Below, in pieces: positions 51,408-62,983 of a stretch of 64,000 bases of DNA. Both the position numbers and the translations under genes were made by a program. Source of the DNA: Lamellibrachia columna (lineage: Eukaryota > Annelida > Polychaeta > Sabellida > Siboglinidae). The notes under the pieces are model-generated. The model made no database searches. It was not told the origin of the DNA and worked only from the letters and a program-made list of their open reading frames with translations. The stretch is taken from contig OY759273.1 in assembly GCA_963662155.1 (NCBI GenBank), positions 25,068,373 through 25,132,372 of the forward strand. The letters run 5' to 3'. Every line of letters starts with the position of its first letter. The first letter of the stretch is position 1.

Positions 51408-51800
51408 GATCAGATTCCACCAAAGCTTCCCAGGCCTGGAGACAGTGGTGGTCAACAAGGACTCTCATCACGGCCACACAGTTAATATAAGCTGGTGTAC
51501 TGACAGGACAGCAGTTGGTGTAATGCTGGTATCGAGATGAAAAAAGGCAGCCATATTTATTATCTTTATGATGACATAGAAAACAAAATAAAATCTTTTT
51601 AAAAATTAATCCCCACCCCCGGGGGCCCATATGGACGGTTCCCCATTTGACCCTCCATGTTCGGCAGAAGGGGAATAGGACACAACAGACAGACCAACAT
51701 AAACTTCTTGATATGTTAGATATAGTACACAGAATATGTGTATGCAGACATTGAAAACTAAAGCTGATTGAGTGTTGTTGTTTCTGCGTGCTACCTACAG

Positions 51801-51890
51801 ACATGCAGAAGTTCCCGCTGCGTATGAAGGAGAGATACCATAGTAGGGACTGTGTTACAGCCCTCAGTGTCTATCTCGCCCCCACAACGG
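51801..51890 (+). CDS. Candidate 90-nt exon, unrecognised (B copy 2)
   Basis: It is identical to the exon at 15780 over its full length and both splice sites, although the flanks differ at several bases. That is mild support for constraint. Confidence 0.4.
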
Positions 51891-52011
51891 GTGAGTCTCC
51901 CTGCTTGCTAAATTTGACTAGAATGTTAGAACTAAACGTTATGAATTCTGACTAATTCATAGCAACTACAATTATGACTAACGTCTCATTTAGATGTGTT
52001 GATTATATTTG

Positions 52012-52250
52012 TTACGCTAATGTGCAAGTTGTTCCTTTGAAGCAGGGCTGTTTTGGTATTGTCCATTGCTCGACTGTTTTCAGCCCTGACTGGGAAATGT
52101 ATTGAGATAGCCTACTGGACAATTTCGGGAGCTGCGCAAATGATTCTGCAGCAACCAGAGTCAGTTGGACAGGGCCACAGCTCTTCAAAACGTTCTCTGT
52201 ACACACCAATCCCAACACCAGGGTGATGTTTTCAACGAAGCATTGCGTCT
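52012..52250 (-). CDS. Candidate minus-strand terminal exon, unrecognised (B copy 2)
   Basis: The frame is intact with two residue changes (M to L in ITLVxGL, A to T near the end). The splice acceptor and stop are kept. The same strand ambiguity applies. Confidence 0.25.
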
Positions 52251-52557
52251 CTGGTAGGTCCAATTCTCAAGTATATTTCTTTGGAAAATATTCAAATATA
52301 CCTGGAAAAGCTTTGTTTCATGATGATGACCATGTCACATTTATGGGTTGATTTTTAGTGGGCCATCATTTACATATACTGTGACATCCAAAGTTCTATA
52401 AAATGTACAAGTAAAAGCTTGGTTTTCTTTTCAAGTAATCCAAGTTGAAGCATTGATTATGATCATATCAGCTTTAGTTTGATATGACGCGGCTTACCAG
52501 TATCAGGGCCTTGAAATATTGAAAGTGAATCACTGTAGCTCACTGCTGTGTTTGCAG

Positions 52558-52713
52558 CGTGCTCTGAGTACAACTATGTACATTCGTGGAACGTGACCTG
52601 ATTCGTTGGCATGACCACCACACAGCCCGGCTCAGTGGCCTTGGCATCATTCAAGTTTATCTCCATAGAGAGGGTGGAACCACACCTTCAGTATATCCAC
52701 AGTAACAACTTTG
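52558..52713 (+). pseudogene. ABCC-type ABC transporter exon remnant (B copy 2)
   Basis: It has the same length and splice sites as copy 1. Four substitutions give RDLIRWHDHHTARLSGLG, closer to the arginine- and aspartate-containing lead-in of ABCC loops. Both terminal stops in this frame remain, so it cannot be read through as it stands. Confidence 0.35.
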
Positions 52714-53476
52714 GTAAGTCAGGATCTAGAATTTGACAGGATCTAGAATTACAAGAATTATATATTTCAGTAAATTAGATTATATATTAAGATACGTAAT
52801 AACTTTTTTTATTGGAAAACTGGACACCCCCTTTTTTGTGGATCCGATCAGTTGTACTTAGTTGCTTAGTAGCTTTTTACAGCACTCACAACTGTCAGAA
52901 GGTACTAGAAACAGCGGTCGCCAAAAACTTAGTCATAGTAAAGACATAGTAAAGGGAAACTTGCAGAAAATAAAATATAGACGCCAAACAGTTGTACTTA
53001 GTTTCCGATGAAAGACCAATCTGGAGAGGACTTATTGCGAACTAGGTGAGCAGTCATAGTCGCAACCACAGCTGACAGCGAGAGAGAGGCAATATGCATT
53101 TTACTACATTTAACAGCCAGTGCATCCTTTCTCCGTTCTCTCAAATCTGTTTGCCTGTCAGGGAAATTCTTCATTATTAACTTACTAGTACAACCATTCT
53201 CAATTCTTTTAGACAAATGGTCGTTTATTACAAGGAAATGCTTCTAAATGAACTGCCAAAGCATCGTTCTTTGTTCTGGAAAATAGATTGTTTTAAATGG
53301 TCAAGCAGCTTTCTGTCAGTTAAAAAAAAAATTCTAAATTAAGTTATTTTGTAATTTCTGTAAAATATTATAATGATCAAATTACAACACTGACTGATAT
53401 GTATTGCCTGTATAGACTTGATGTCATCATTCCAGGTGCCACCATCAAACCTCAGTCACAAAAGTCAGTACACAAC

Positions 53477-53608
53477 ATGACTACATCAGTGGACGACACA
53501 GAGCCTTTCGATAACACAACAATTGACGTACCAGCAGTAAAGACGTCACGACAGGACGGCGTCGGTGTCACCTGGGACAAACCACACAAGGATGAGAACA
53601 TCGACAGC
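53477..53608 (+). CDS. Candidate exon ending at GTAAGC (B copy 2)
   Basis: It differs from copy 1 by an in-frame 6-bp difference (two codons, VD, after MTTS) and one residue (G to D before the donor). The frame and donor are kept. Confidence 0.35.
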
Positions 53609-53648
53609 GTAAGCTCTTGGCTCATGCTGATTATTGCACTCACAGCCA

Positions 53649-54020
53649 AGTCAGTCTTTACGCAGACATTACAGCTTACTTGAAGTGTAAAGTGATTGTT
53701 GTACTCACAGCCCAGTCAGTCTTTACACAGATATTACAGCTTACTTGAAGTGTAAAGTGATTATTGTACTCACAGCCAAGTCAGTCTTTATTCCGACATT
53801 ACAGCCGACTCGAATTGAAAAATTATTCTTCCACTCACATACCAGTGAGTCTTTATATAGGCCATACAACTGACTCAAAGTGTCAAATAATTATTGCACT
53901 CACATACCAGTGAGTCTCTATACAGATATAACAGCTGACTTGTAGTGTAAAGTGATTTTTGCACTCGCACCCGGTTAGTCTTTCACGGACATTACAGCTT
54001 ACTAGAAGTGTAAAGAGCTC
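53649..54020. repeat. 65-bp minisatellite at B2/A3 macro-repeat junction
   Basis: Six monomers match those at 17622 in the same order and number, so this block was copied with the macro-unit and not expanded independently. Only scattered substitutions and a 1-bp deletion in the last monomer (CACCCGG for CAACCCGG) separate the copies. Confidence 0.85.
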
Positions 54021-54466
54021 TCTTGCTCTTGCATTAAAAACACGCGGGAAGGAGTTGTAGACCGAACTGCCCCAGGTATATGGGTAGCTGTCTTGCCCCA
54101 GGGGGCACCAAGATGGCTTTTTGGGGTATTTTTACTGCTGCAAATGTTGATCTTTTTATGGTCGTCGGCACACTGCTTCAAATGTTCATCCTATCATTCC
54201 ACTAGTATTCAACAGATGTGTAATATAGATGTAATGCTTGGTCGAATTATATATATTTTTGGAATGGAACCATTGGTTGATTCAGACAGAAAAGGAAGCA
54301 TTTAAGTAGACAGGTTTTCTTACACCTATGTGTAACAAGATATTTGTAAAAAAAATGTGTAACATATTCACATGGCCTGCATTAAAAGAAACTGTAGAAA
54401 ATTTGACCCATTCATTTATTGGCTTTTCGGATGATGAAATGACGACATCTGTTAATATCATTGCAG

Positions 54467-54574
54467 ACACAATGTGTCAGCTCTTTACTCCATCTCTCGT
54501 GAGTAGTACGTCACCACGAAGAAGTGAGTTGGTTGTTGTGCATCAATCAGCTGAAATTTTCCCAGAAGCATATG
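54467..54574 (+). CDS. Candidate small exon, A copy 3
   Basis: The open frame runs from 54328 to the GTAAGT donor at 54575 without a stop, as in copy 1. Several residues differ (for example TMCQLFTPSL against TMGQFFTSSV), so it is not under obvious strong constraint. No family is recognised. Confidence 0.22.
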
Positions 54575-54963
54575 GTAAGTGAGCAAGGAATATATATTTA
54601 GACTGAATTAATATTACACCATTAATTATTTCAATACTATGCGGGAAAGTTCATTTTGGCAAAAGTGTACCCTGTACGTGAAAACGCCCACATACAAAAT
54701 TAATGTATTTATTATTACCTTTGTTAAATTTAATTTATATAAATGTTATAACTTATTGTATTATTAAAAAAAATACCGTTGCAGTCGACGGTCCAACATA
54801 ATGAAGATATTGCCATATGGTTTCTCCTGGAAGTGTTTAAGGACAATCAATGCAGACTGTTCTGGCGACACAGCAAATGATCAAGTGTTGACTGAATTAA
54901 TACCATTCAGTGAACCATGTGAAGGTGTTAAATCTGTTATTGACCAGACTTGAGCGGATCTAC

Positions 54964-55629
54964 ACACTGGGTAGTGGGTCCAGGAAGTGTATGGAAGGAG
55001 ACCATTTTCTTGCTGAAGCTATCTGCCGCATTTGATACCATTGGTCACAGGACAACTTATTAAAAGTGTGTCAATGTGGTGTGGCATATCTGGAACAGAG
55101 CTGGTTCTCATAATATTTAACTGATAGATGCAAAAGAATGAAGATAGCGAATTGTTTCTCAGCTACGCTCCCTACTTCACGTAATGTTCCTCAGGGTGTT
55201 TCACTCTCTACGCTACTCTACTTGGCTCAGTTATCCAACGTCACAACTTGGATCACCAAGTGTATGCTAATAAATCACAGACCTATGCTATTTCGGCTAC
55301 ATGAGATACAAATCACTTCCAAAACTAGCTCAGGGATTGTCTCCACAAAATCTTCCATTGGATGACAGAGACCACATTAAAGTTAAATGCAAGTAAATCC
55401 GAGTTAGTTATTATTGGTGGGGTAAATTTTGCATGTCTATTTGAATCGATTAGGTGCGCACAATATGTTGCAAGACGTTTCCTTATGTGTCAGACTTTAG
55501 ATTGCATGTAGAGAAGCACAGTAAAATCAAAACGTGTGGAAAGCATTAGCTTAACAGTGTCGCCTGGCTGTTCTTCGATGAGAACAAATTTGCATGTTTG
55601 CTGGAGTGCCATAAAACACTAATATTATA
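54964..55629 (+). pseudogene. CR1/jockey-like LINE RT fossil (A copy 3)
   Basis: It is collinear with the other two fossils, including YANK in motif C and the shared frameshifts. The tail-like CTGAATCTGAA run lies near 55810. Confidence 0.7.
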
Positions 55630-56315
55630 TAGCCTTTTTGTTTAGGGAGTGACGTAGAGTGATATAATGAAAGCATTGATTTACTAAAATGCAAGGAAGG
55701 ACATCAACGTAATAATTTACATGTAATTGATTACGGATTGACAGACGTTTGCTACGATGACAATAAAACTGATGCCGATTGACCAACTAATGCGAATCGA
55801 GAATAATAACCTGAATCTGAATATGTAATGATCGATGTACTTTTGTTTAAAAAATAAGAGTCCAATGACGTGAGTGACACTTAGCATTATCTGCTATTTG
55901 GTTGCACCTCCTATCGGTCGCTGGAGAGACCAATCCACAGTCACCGGGTCTCTTATGGTTACATATCGAGCAGCTCTCAGGGGAGAGATTTGTCGGCCCC
56001 CAGACCTTCCTGTAGTTCTCCAGCCAAACTACTGACAATCCCTATATGTTGAGCTTGTAACCTCCTATGACAACACGACAACCCGTTTATATAGTAGGTA
56101 AACCTATTTAGCTGAATTTATGGTGTGAACTCTTGAAACAGGTTAACTTTACATTTAACTGATATAACAACTACTAATTAAACAATTTAGTTAATTAGAA
56201 TGTTTCTTATATGGAACAGTTCATGTTGTAATGCTGTAAAGTGTATAACATGCATAAATAATATTACTAGTCTATGTTATTGATATTGAATTATGCAGAT
56301 CTAGTGGTGAAATTA

Positions 56316-56351
56316 TGCGCATGCGCCGGAAGTCATCACTCTAAGATGGCG
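56316..56351 (+). promoter_or_regulatory. NRF-1/ETS/YY1 promoter-like cluster (A copy 3)
   Basis: NRF-1 lies at 56316-56326 and YY1 at 56343-56351. The ETS site reads CCGGAAGT (56326-56333), a stronger consensus than the CCGGAAAT of copies 1 and 2. Confidence 0.55.
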
Positions 56352-57045
56352 TCTACTAGAACGTTGGCCGTGTAATTGATATTAACAACCCTACAAAACC
56401 CTGTCTTAGGAATACAACACACTCCAAGTGGAAAAGGTTTATTATATTGGCAATAGTATCATCGAACAGTTGTGATAACTGGTATGTCTGTTTATTATCT
56501 ATGCATCTAGCAATTCCCACCGCCGTTACTTTGTTAACTGTTACGTTAGCCAACAATAAGCCAAAACGCACAGAAAGTGTCTCGTCTCCTTGCCAGCAAC
56601 AGTCTAGCCAAATTTTCGTGCGACTAATACACAGTCATGAGTTGCATCAGAAGCAGAAAAACATAGTTGTCACTAATAAGTAATCTGTCCCAATACATTA
56701 ATCAAAACTCCATATAAAATGATCAATCGTTTGTAGAATGAATAAAATATGTATCAGAATTAAAACCATATCAAATATGTGTACTCCGTAGTATAGATAT
56801 TATTTATCTACAAAGCCAAATAATGTTTATACACAAACCTTCCGCATTCTGGAAGGTCACAAAGTCCCAGTTTATAATGCTCCTTTTGTTAGTAGCTGTC
56901 TCGAACCATCTCTTTCTTCACCAATTTCGTCCGACTGGCTGTCAACGCAATGCATTTCTACCTATCTAGATGAGATCAGCTTTTACAGAGAACACCACAG
57001 GAAGCACGCAGCGTGTGCTATTGATATACAACGTATGTTGAAGCA

Positions 57046-57169
57046 GATAACATGCACTCCAACACGGATGTAGCTCACGAAATGCTATCTTGCACACTCC
57101 TCCATATTTCTCCAATTGATCATTCTTCGGTCATGGTAGGCCGTACACCGTATACCAATTTTTGGAAGA
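57046..57169 (+). pseudogene. Possible Ty3/gypsy integrase remnant (A copy 3)
   Basis: Its sequence is the same in the matching stretch as copies 1 and 2, so the three copies give no independent support. Confidence 0.25.
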
Positions 57170-57860
57170 AGAATCACCAACTTCGCATGGATTGCTATAT
57201 AAGACACGCTAAATGCAAGAACTCCCCGCATGCTGGCTGGTAAACAGGAATGAACCATTGTGGTATGTTGTCTGTGCTGGCGGAAGTAATCAACGAACTA
57301 CGACACGCATTGTCCATGCGCTCGGACGGCGTTGTCCTGTTTGCATAACATAATCTATTGCAGCACCACGCCTTGACACCTGTCAACGCCCTGAATGACG
57401 TTGTAATCCTCACTTAGAAGCGCAATTTCTATGTCGCAATTATTCTGGTATCCTAATTGTATCGACACATGCGTGTTGTTCTATTGAGGATACGTAATCG
57501 TTCTGTTTACAGCAATTTTCTCAACATGGTTACACCAAAAAATAATAGTACGCATCAGTTAGTGTACGTTCAGTGTTCAAAGTGTTTTACACTTCACCCC
57601 TAGCACACCTGTTCATTCCAACTCCATCTCGACTTCTCTGGGAAGCACTCAGTCATCTGCAGTTACTGCTCGAAGACCATTCGTACGTATAATCACCACT
57701 GCATATAGCCAGATACTCATTCATACAAACGAATGAGCTGTGGCAACGTTCGGTGAAACAAATTGCCAAAGCTTCGAAACGGCAGCAAGACGGTTCAAGT
57801 TAGGGTTTTCACGACTGGGAGCCTGACGTTCTATCTGGAACGTTGTCACGCCCCATTCGT

Positions 57861-57909
57861 TGGGAGAGAAGGAGAAGGGTCAGAGAAAAAGCGAGGAAGG
57901 GAGAGGAGG
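57861..57909. repeat. Purine-rich tract, A copy 3
   Basis: The tract is kept, with purine-for-purine changes (AGAAAAAG for AGAAGAAG). Confidence 0.6.
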
Positions 57910-58370
57910 CAGCGCGGGAGGGAGATATGCCGTTTGTTTGTTAATGCAGACATGTACAAGTGTTTAGCAATATTTAATATAGCCATGGTTCGCACCACGC
58001 TGTAGCTTACTCATGCGCGCATCTTACTGCTAACACTAGTACGAAAAGTAAAATAATAAACCGCGCAAAAACAAATGTTGCAACATAGGCCTCTATAGCT
58101 CAATGCGCATACCAGCTCATATCACGGCATGTGACTTTTATTAAACGTCGGCAGGGAAGCGTGTCTGCGTATCAGTGTTTGTTACACACGTGTATCCTGG
58201 TACAAAGTCAACACTTGTGTCGCACGCGGTGTCTTTGATGGGGAGCGTTGAATGCTATATCAACGATGATTGATTGTTTGATATAATGTTTACATTACCT
58301 AACGTGTGTCCTGGAACGAAACTAGCATTGGTATCGCATCAAAGAGACGTCGGAGTCGTGCATCAGTGCT

Positions 58371-58659
58371 TCACTTGACCTGGATGGAGGCAGAGTCTTG
58401 TAAGAGCAGTTGCTGTAGACGTGGGCGAATGGATGAAGATTGGGTGACGTCGAGCAAGACAAATATGTATTTGGGCAGAGGTTTGACGCTGCCGAGCGCC
58501 GTCGTCATGAGTTCGCTGTCGTCGATGAACTGTCGCATCAAACATACGACCACATTGTCGCCGTTGTCGAAGCCTCCTATTTTCGAGGCGCCGACGTCGT
58601 CGCGATCACCGACGTAGAGACGCAATCCCCACTCGTCTTCGACTTGTTTCAATAGTTGA
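58371..58659 (-). CDS. TIR-domain coding exon, C-terminal (A copy 3)
   Basis: The frame is open with only conservative changes from the other copies (H to Q near the start, I to V before KPLPK), while its synonymous and flanking positions also differ. The opposite-strand frame seen in copies 1 and 2 is interrupted here, which supports the minus strand as the coding one. Confidence 0.6.
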
Positions 58660-58747
58660 CTGCAAACTTAGCGCGAGATTATCGCGAAGCCGCCCTGGCA
58701 ATAGACAAAGTTAGCGGCGTGTTGGATTTACAGTGAGCTCACAGTTG

Positions 58748-60202
58748 TTCTAATAAATCAGTATTTGCGCTGAGTATTAATGGCTTATGTTTTGGTAACC
58801 AGATTGATTTGTTTAATGTTTTTATTTATATTTTCACTGTACATCCTTCTTGTCAAAGGATATTTGATTTTTTATGAGCATGCTGTAGTCAAGAAAAGTA
58901 CGTCGTTTATATGAGTACAACCATATGGTAAAATGCATATTGCTCAAACAAAGATACATATGAGAGATTGATTTTGTAAATATTTAGCAAATATTCTATT
59001 GAAATAATGTTTTTTCTCATAAGCAATTTATACACTGCTTATGAAAATGTTGACCATATTATTGGATTTATTAAACATAAGTTTTTTTTACCAAACTAAC
59101 GGTGCTTTTCCTCTTTTTTCACTGATGTTGATGGGTTAGTTTCAGGTAAAATATTGTCGTTTCACTCTTTCTGTTTTTTCTTTACATAGTTTTCTACCGG
59201 CTGCCCCCTCCCCATCTTTCATCTTCCTCCTCTCCATCTTTCATCTTCCCCCGATCTTCTCATATCCCACCTCACGCAGTCCTTCGATCTTAGCTGTTCG
59301 TTCCCCTTTTCTTGCATCCTTGATGTTTTTTCACCTTTTTCTTCCACTCTCTTCACTAGTATGTCTGCATCCATGCTTACCATGTGGCCTGCCCATTTCA
59401 ACTTGCTTCTCACCAATCTTCCGGTTGAACTGTTTTGTTGCATCACATATTTCGTCAGGTCGTTCATTTTTCTTTCGTCAACCCTCTTTGTTCGTGTTAT
59501 TCGACAAAACCAGAACCAACTTTCAGCTGCTGTTGTTGTTCTGTCAACGCCACTGTCTCCAGATACAGATTAAGGCATGCTTGTGTAACACAAGCTCTCA
59601 GGACTTTCCTTTTCAGCTTTTTCAAAATGTTTCTGACCAACATGACTCCCCCTACCTTTCCCCAAGCATTCGTTCCCTGTTGTATCCGGCATCGCATTTC
59701 TACCTCTGAATGCTCATCCTCATTAACCATTCCTCCAACTTACACAAAGCCATCCACTTGGTTGAACTCCTTATCATCCAAACTAATGTTCAAATCCTCT
59801 CTCTGATGTCAAACCCACATCTCTTCTGTCTTCTCCCGGCTCATTATCGGTCCGTGCTTCTTGAACATCCCCTTCCATTGCTCCAACACTTCCTGTAGTT
59901 CTTGTTTTTTGTCTGCTATCATGGCCAGATCGTTTGCATACATCCCCTTCCTAAGAACATCCTTCATGCTGATATTCCTGCTGATTAGTGCAACCACCAT
60001 GATAAAGAGTAAAGGGTCATTTCCTTGCCTCTAACCGATGTTAACTTTAAACTCTTCCGACAACCCATATCCAACCACAACTCTTCTTTTTGTTCTCAGG
60101 AACATGACAGTTCTGGGTGTTGCACGCCATGACACAGAACTGACTAAATACAACAAACTCATTACAAAGTCAGACTCCCAGATAAGTACAAAAGGTGTTG
60201 GA
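58748..60202. repeat. Array 3 unit 1, 3'-deleted (1455 bp)
   Basis: It follows segment A copy 3 directly. It is cut off 1455 bp in, at GGTGTTGGAA, and joined to an internal point of another unit. The RT fossil is at 59210-60100. Confidence 0.9.
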
Positions 60203-60795
60203 AACCAGAACCAACTTTCAGATGCTGTTGTTGTTCTGTCGACGCCACTGTCTCCAGATACAGATTAAGGCATGCTTGTGTAACACAAGCTCTCAGGACT
60301 TTCCTTTTCAGCTTTTTCAAAAAGTTTCTGTCCAACATGACTCCCTCTACCTTTCCGCAAGCATTCGCTCCCTGTTGTATCCGGCATCGCATTTCTACCT
60401 CTGAATGCTCATCCTCATTAACCATTCCTCCAAGTTACATAAAGCCATCCACTTGGTTGAACTCCTTATCATCCAACCTAATGTTCAAGTCCTCTCTCTG
60501 ATGTCAAACCCACATCTCTTCTGTCTTCTCCCGGCGCATTATCGGTCCGTGCTTCTTGAACATCCCCTTCCATTGCTCCAACACTTCCTGTAGTTCTTGT
60601 TTTTTGTCTGCTATCATGGCCAGATCGTTTGCATACATCCCCTTCCTAAGAACATCCTTCATGCTGATATTCCTGCTGATTAGTGCCACCACCATGATAA
60701 AGAGTAAAGGGTCATTTCCTTGCCTCTAACCGATGTTAACTTTAAACTCTTCCGACAACCCATATCCAACCACAACTCTTCTTTTTGTTCTCAGG
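60203..60795 (-). pseudogene. RTE-like RT fossil, fused partial copy (array 3)
   Basis: It covers GYGLSEEF to the glutamine run only. The C-terminal block (KRVDERRMN and beyond) was lost at the 60203 junction, where the minus frame now passes into the distal part of the preceding unit. Confidence 0.75.
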
Positions 60796-61276
60796 AACAT
60801 GACAGTTCTGGGTGTTGCACGCCATGACACAGAACTGACTAAATACAACCAACTCATTACAAAGTCAGACTCCCAGATAAGTACAAAAGGTGTTGGAATG
60901 AACAGGTCAGCCAGGGAGTGAACTGTTAAGCACGTTGAACAATCCCAAGGAGTGGATACAGTGCTGTGTAAACATAAACATGCCTTTACTTTAGGTCTTT
61001 TTACAGGTGCTGCGGCAGCCAGGAATAATTTTGGTGGACCGAGAGTGAACAATATCAAGGGTCACTTCAATAGGATCGCGCTTGCCTATCCCCACTTTGT
61101 GTGTTGGTACAGGTTGGTGTCATAAGTAGACATAACCGCCTTGGAAGCAGGCCATTCATGGTGCTCTTGCAAATTCATTGGATTATGAGTGAAACAGACA
61201 TTGCAAAAACTGTAACAATGAATTGTGTGGGAGGGGAGAATGTCACATTAGATTGAGAAACTAACTTTTACACTTG
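60203..61276. repeat. Array 3 unit 2, 5'-deleted (1074 bp)
   Basis: It begins inside the RT at AACCAGAACC, so the left ~770 bp of the unit are missing. The RT fossil is at 60203-60795. Confidence 0.9.
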
Positions 61277-62055
61277 TTCTAATAAATAAGTATTTGCGCT
61301 GAGTAGTAATGGCTTATGTTTTGGTAACCAGATTGATTTGTTTAATGTTTTTATTTATACTTTCACTGTACATCCTTCTTGTCAAAGGATATTTGATTTT
61401 TATGAGCATGCTGTAGACAAGAAAAGTACGTCGTTTATATGAGTACAACCATATGGTAAAATGCATTTTCTCAAACAGAGATACATATGAGAGTTTGATT
61501 TTGTAAATATTTAGCAAATATTCTATTTAAATAATGGTTTTTCTCATAAGCAATTTATACACTGCTTATGAAAATGTTGACCATATTATTGGATTTATTA
61601 AACATAACTTTTTTTTACCAAACTAATGGTGCTTTTCCTCTTTTTTCACTGATGTTCATGGGTTAGGTTCAGGTAAAATATTGTCGTTTCACTCTTTCTG
61701 TTTTTTCTTTCCATACTTTTCTATCGGCTGCCCCCTCTCCATCTTTCATCTTCCTCCTCTCCATCTTTCATCTTCCCCCGATCTTCTCATATCCCACCGC
61801 ACGCAGTCCTTCGATCTTAGCTGTTCATTCCCCTTTTCTTGCATCATTGATGTTTTTTCACCTTTCTCTTCCACTCTCTTTACTAGTATGTCTGCATCCA
61901 TCCTTACGATGTGGCCTACCCATTTCACCTTGCTTCTCACCAATCTTCCTGTTGAACTGTTTTGTTGCATCACATATTTCCTCAGGTCGTTCAACCTTCT
62001 TTCGTCAACCCTCTTTGTTCGTGTTATTCGACAAAACCAGAACCAACTTTCAGCT
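61277..62055. repeat. Array 3 unit 3, truncated by segment C (779 bp)
   Basis: It runs normally to CTTTCAGCT at 62055 and then gives way to unrelated sequence. Only the last part of the RT reading frame (61737-62055) remains. Confidence 0.9.
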
Positions 62056-62279
62056 CCAAGTAAAATTACTAATGAAAGTGACAAAACCGTTATCTGAATG
62101 CAAAGACGTCTAATCCACCTGAGAAACCAGATGACAGTGACAGGAGACCAGTATATTAGGGGGGGTTGGGACATCTTCAAACTAGTGCAGCCTCCCTCTG
62201 ATAAGTTACATCAAAGCAGAACAAGTCACATTATAATATAATTACTTAGCAGTCAACTTTTGTTTATTTCAGTTAATTA

Positions 62280-62390
62280 GACACTGTCACCTTTACTCAA
62301 GTCCATGTGAAGAGCACACATCTATTGGGAGTTGAGAAAATCCTGGACAGGCCCAGCTGTTATCTGATATGGCCTAGTGAGCTGATGTAA
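62280..62390 (+). CDS. Possible small exon in segment C copy 1
   Basis: After a TTTATTTCAG-type acceptor region, 37 codons are open (DTVTFTQVHVKSTHLLGVEK, continuing to SELM) and close at TAA. The second copy (63204-63314) keeps the frame, with a silent ACT-to-ACA change and TAA to TAG. It is too short to assign. Confidence 0.15.
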   Translation, partial: DTVTFTQVHVKSTHLLGVEKILDRPSCYLIWPSELM

Positions 62391-62679
62391 CTGTTTCACA
62401 TGGAAGGTGAGTTGTTTTTGAGGACTCCACTAAGTAGGTTGTGTAATGTTATGCAATTCGACAAATTGAGGTGTCTGTGTTTTCAGTAATCCACACTCAA
62501 AGATGATATTTGGGTCTGTTTACATAGGTGTATTGTGGCACCAGGTAAAACATTATTATAACTTTCATTATGGAATAACAACTGTCTATATAGAATTTGA
62601 TTACTGAACACATGCTGGACTATTCCAAAAAATATGTTACAAGTTCATTCGAGTGAGCTGAAAAAGTGAGTGTATTCGA

Positions 62680-62964
62680 TTATCGTACTAGAATACAGAC
62701 TGTCTCAAGCTGAAGTAGCTCATATATGTGTGTTCTGCCCACCACAGGTGGTGGTTCCTTGTGTATGTAAGCAACTCCAACAGCTAGGTAGGACATAGAT
62801 TTTTTGCATGAATGCATGATTTTCATGATTGCTGCATCTGATGGTTTGTGGTAACAGTGGCCGGTCTTGAAGCCACCAATTTTCATCTTAATTCCACCAG
62901 CAGGTGGACATTTCTCCTCACTCTTTCTACTACTACTACTACTATCATGTGTTGTCTCCTCCAT
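62680..62964 (-). other. Minus open frame with serine run, unrecognised
   Basis: About 95 codons from an ATG: MEETTHDSSSSSRKSEEK, then CPPAGGIKMKIGGFKTGHCY, then a lysine- and serine-containing tail. The serine run comes from an ACT/AGT triplet microsatellite at 62929-62945. There is no known motif. The distal part is duplicated in copy 2, the start is not. Confidence 0.2.
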
Positions 62965-62983
62965 TTTAAAATCCCAGGTAAAT

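Larger units (their letters stand above)
51408..53648. repeat. Segment B, copy 2
   Basis: It is collinear with copy 1, with a 6-bp in-frame insertion (GTGGAC) near 53490 in a candidate exon and scattered substitutions. The spacers 52265-52557, 52720-52997 and 53220-53398 hold no recognised gene. Confidence 0.9.
53779..58740. repeat. Segment A, copy 3 (macro-repeat)
   Basis: This is the most diverged of the three copies, with more private substitutions (for example CCGGAAGT where copies 1 and 2 have CCGGAAAT). It is still collinear end to end. The parts 55830-56310, 56360-56860 and 57250-57860 hold nothing I can name. Confidence 0.9.
58748..62055. repeat. Tandem array 3, short and rearranged
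   Basis: Two partial units fused by an internal deletion/duplication at 60203, plus a third cut off at 62055 by segment C. Its first unit is not of the type that opens arrays 1 and 2. Confidence 0.9.
62056..62983. repeat. Segment C tandem copy 1 (928 bp)
   Basis: It starts at CCAAGTAAAATTACTAATG directly after the broken array unit, and the same sequence restarts at 62984. It contains a possible plus-strand exon and a possible minus-strand open frame, listed separately. Confidence 0.9.
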
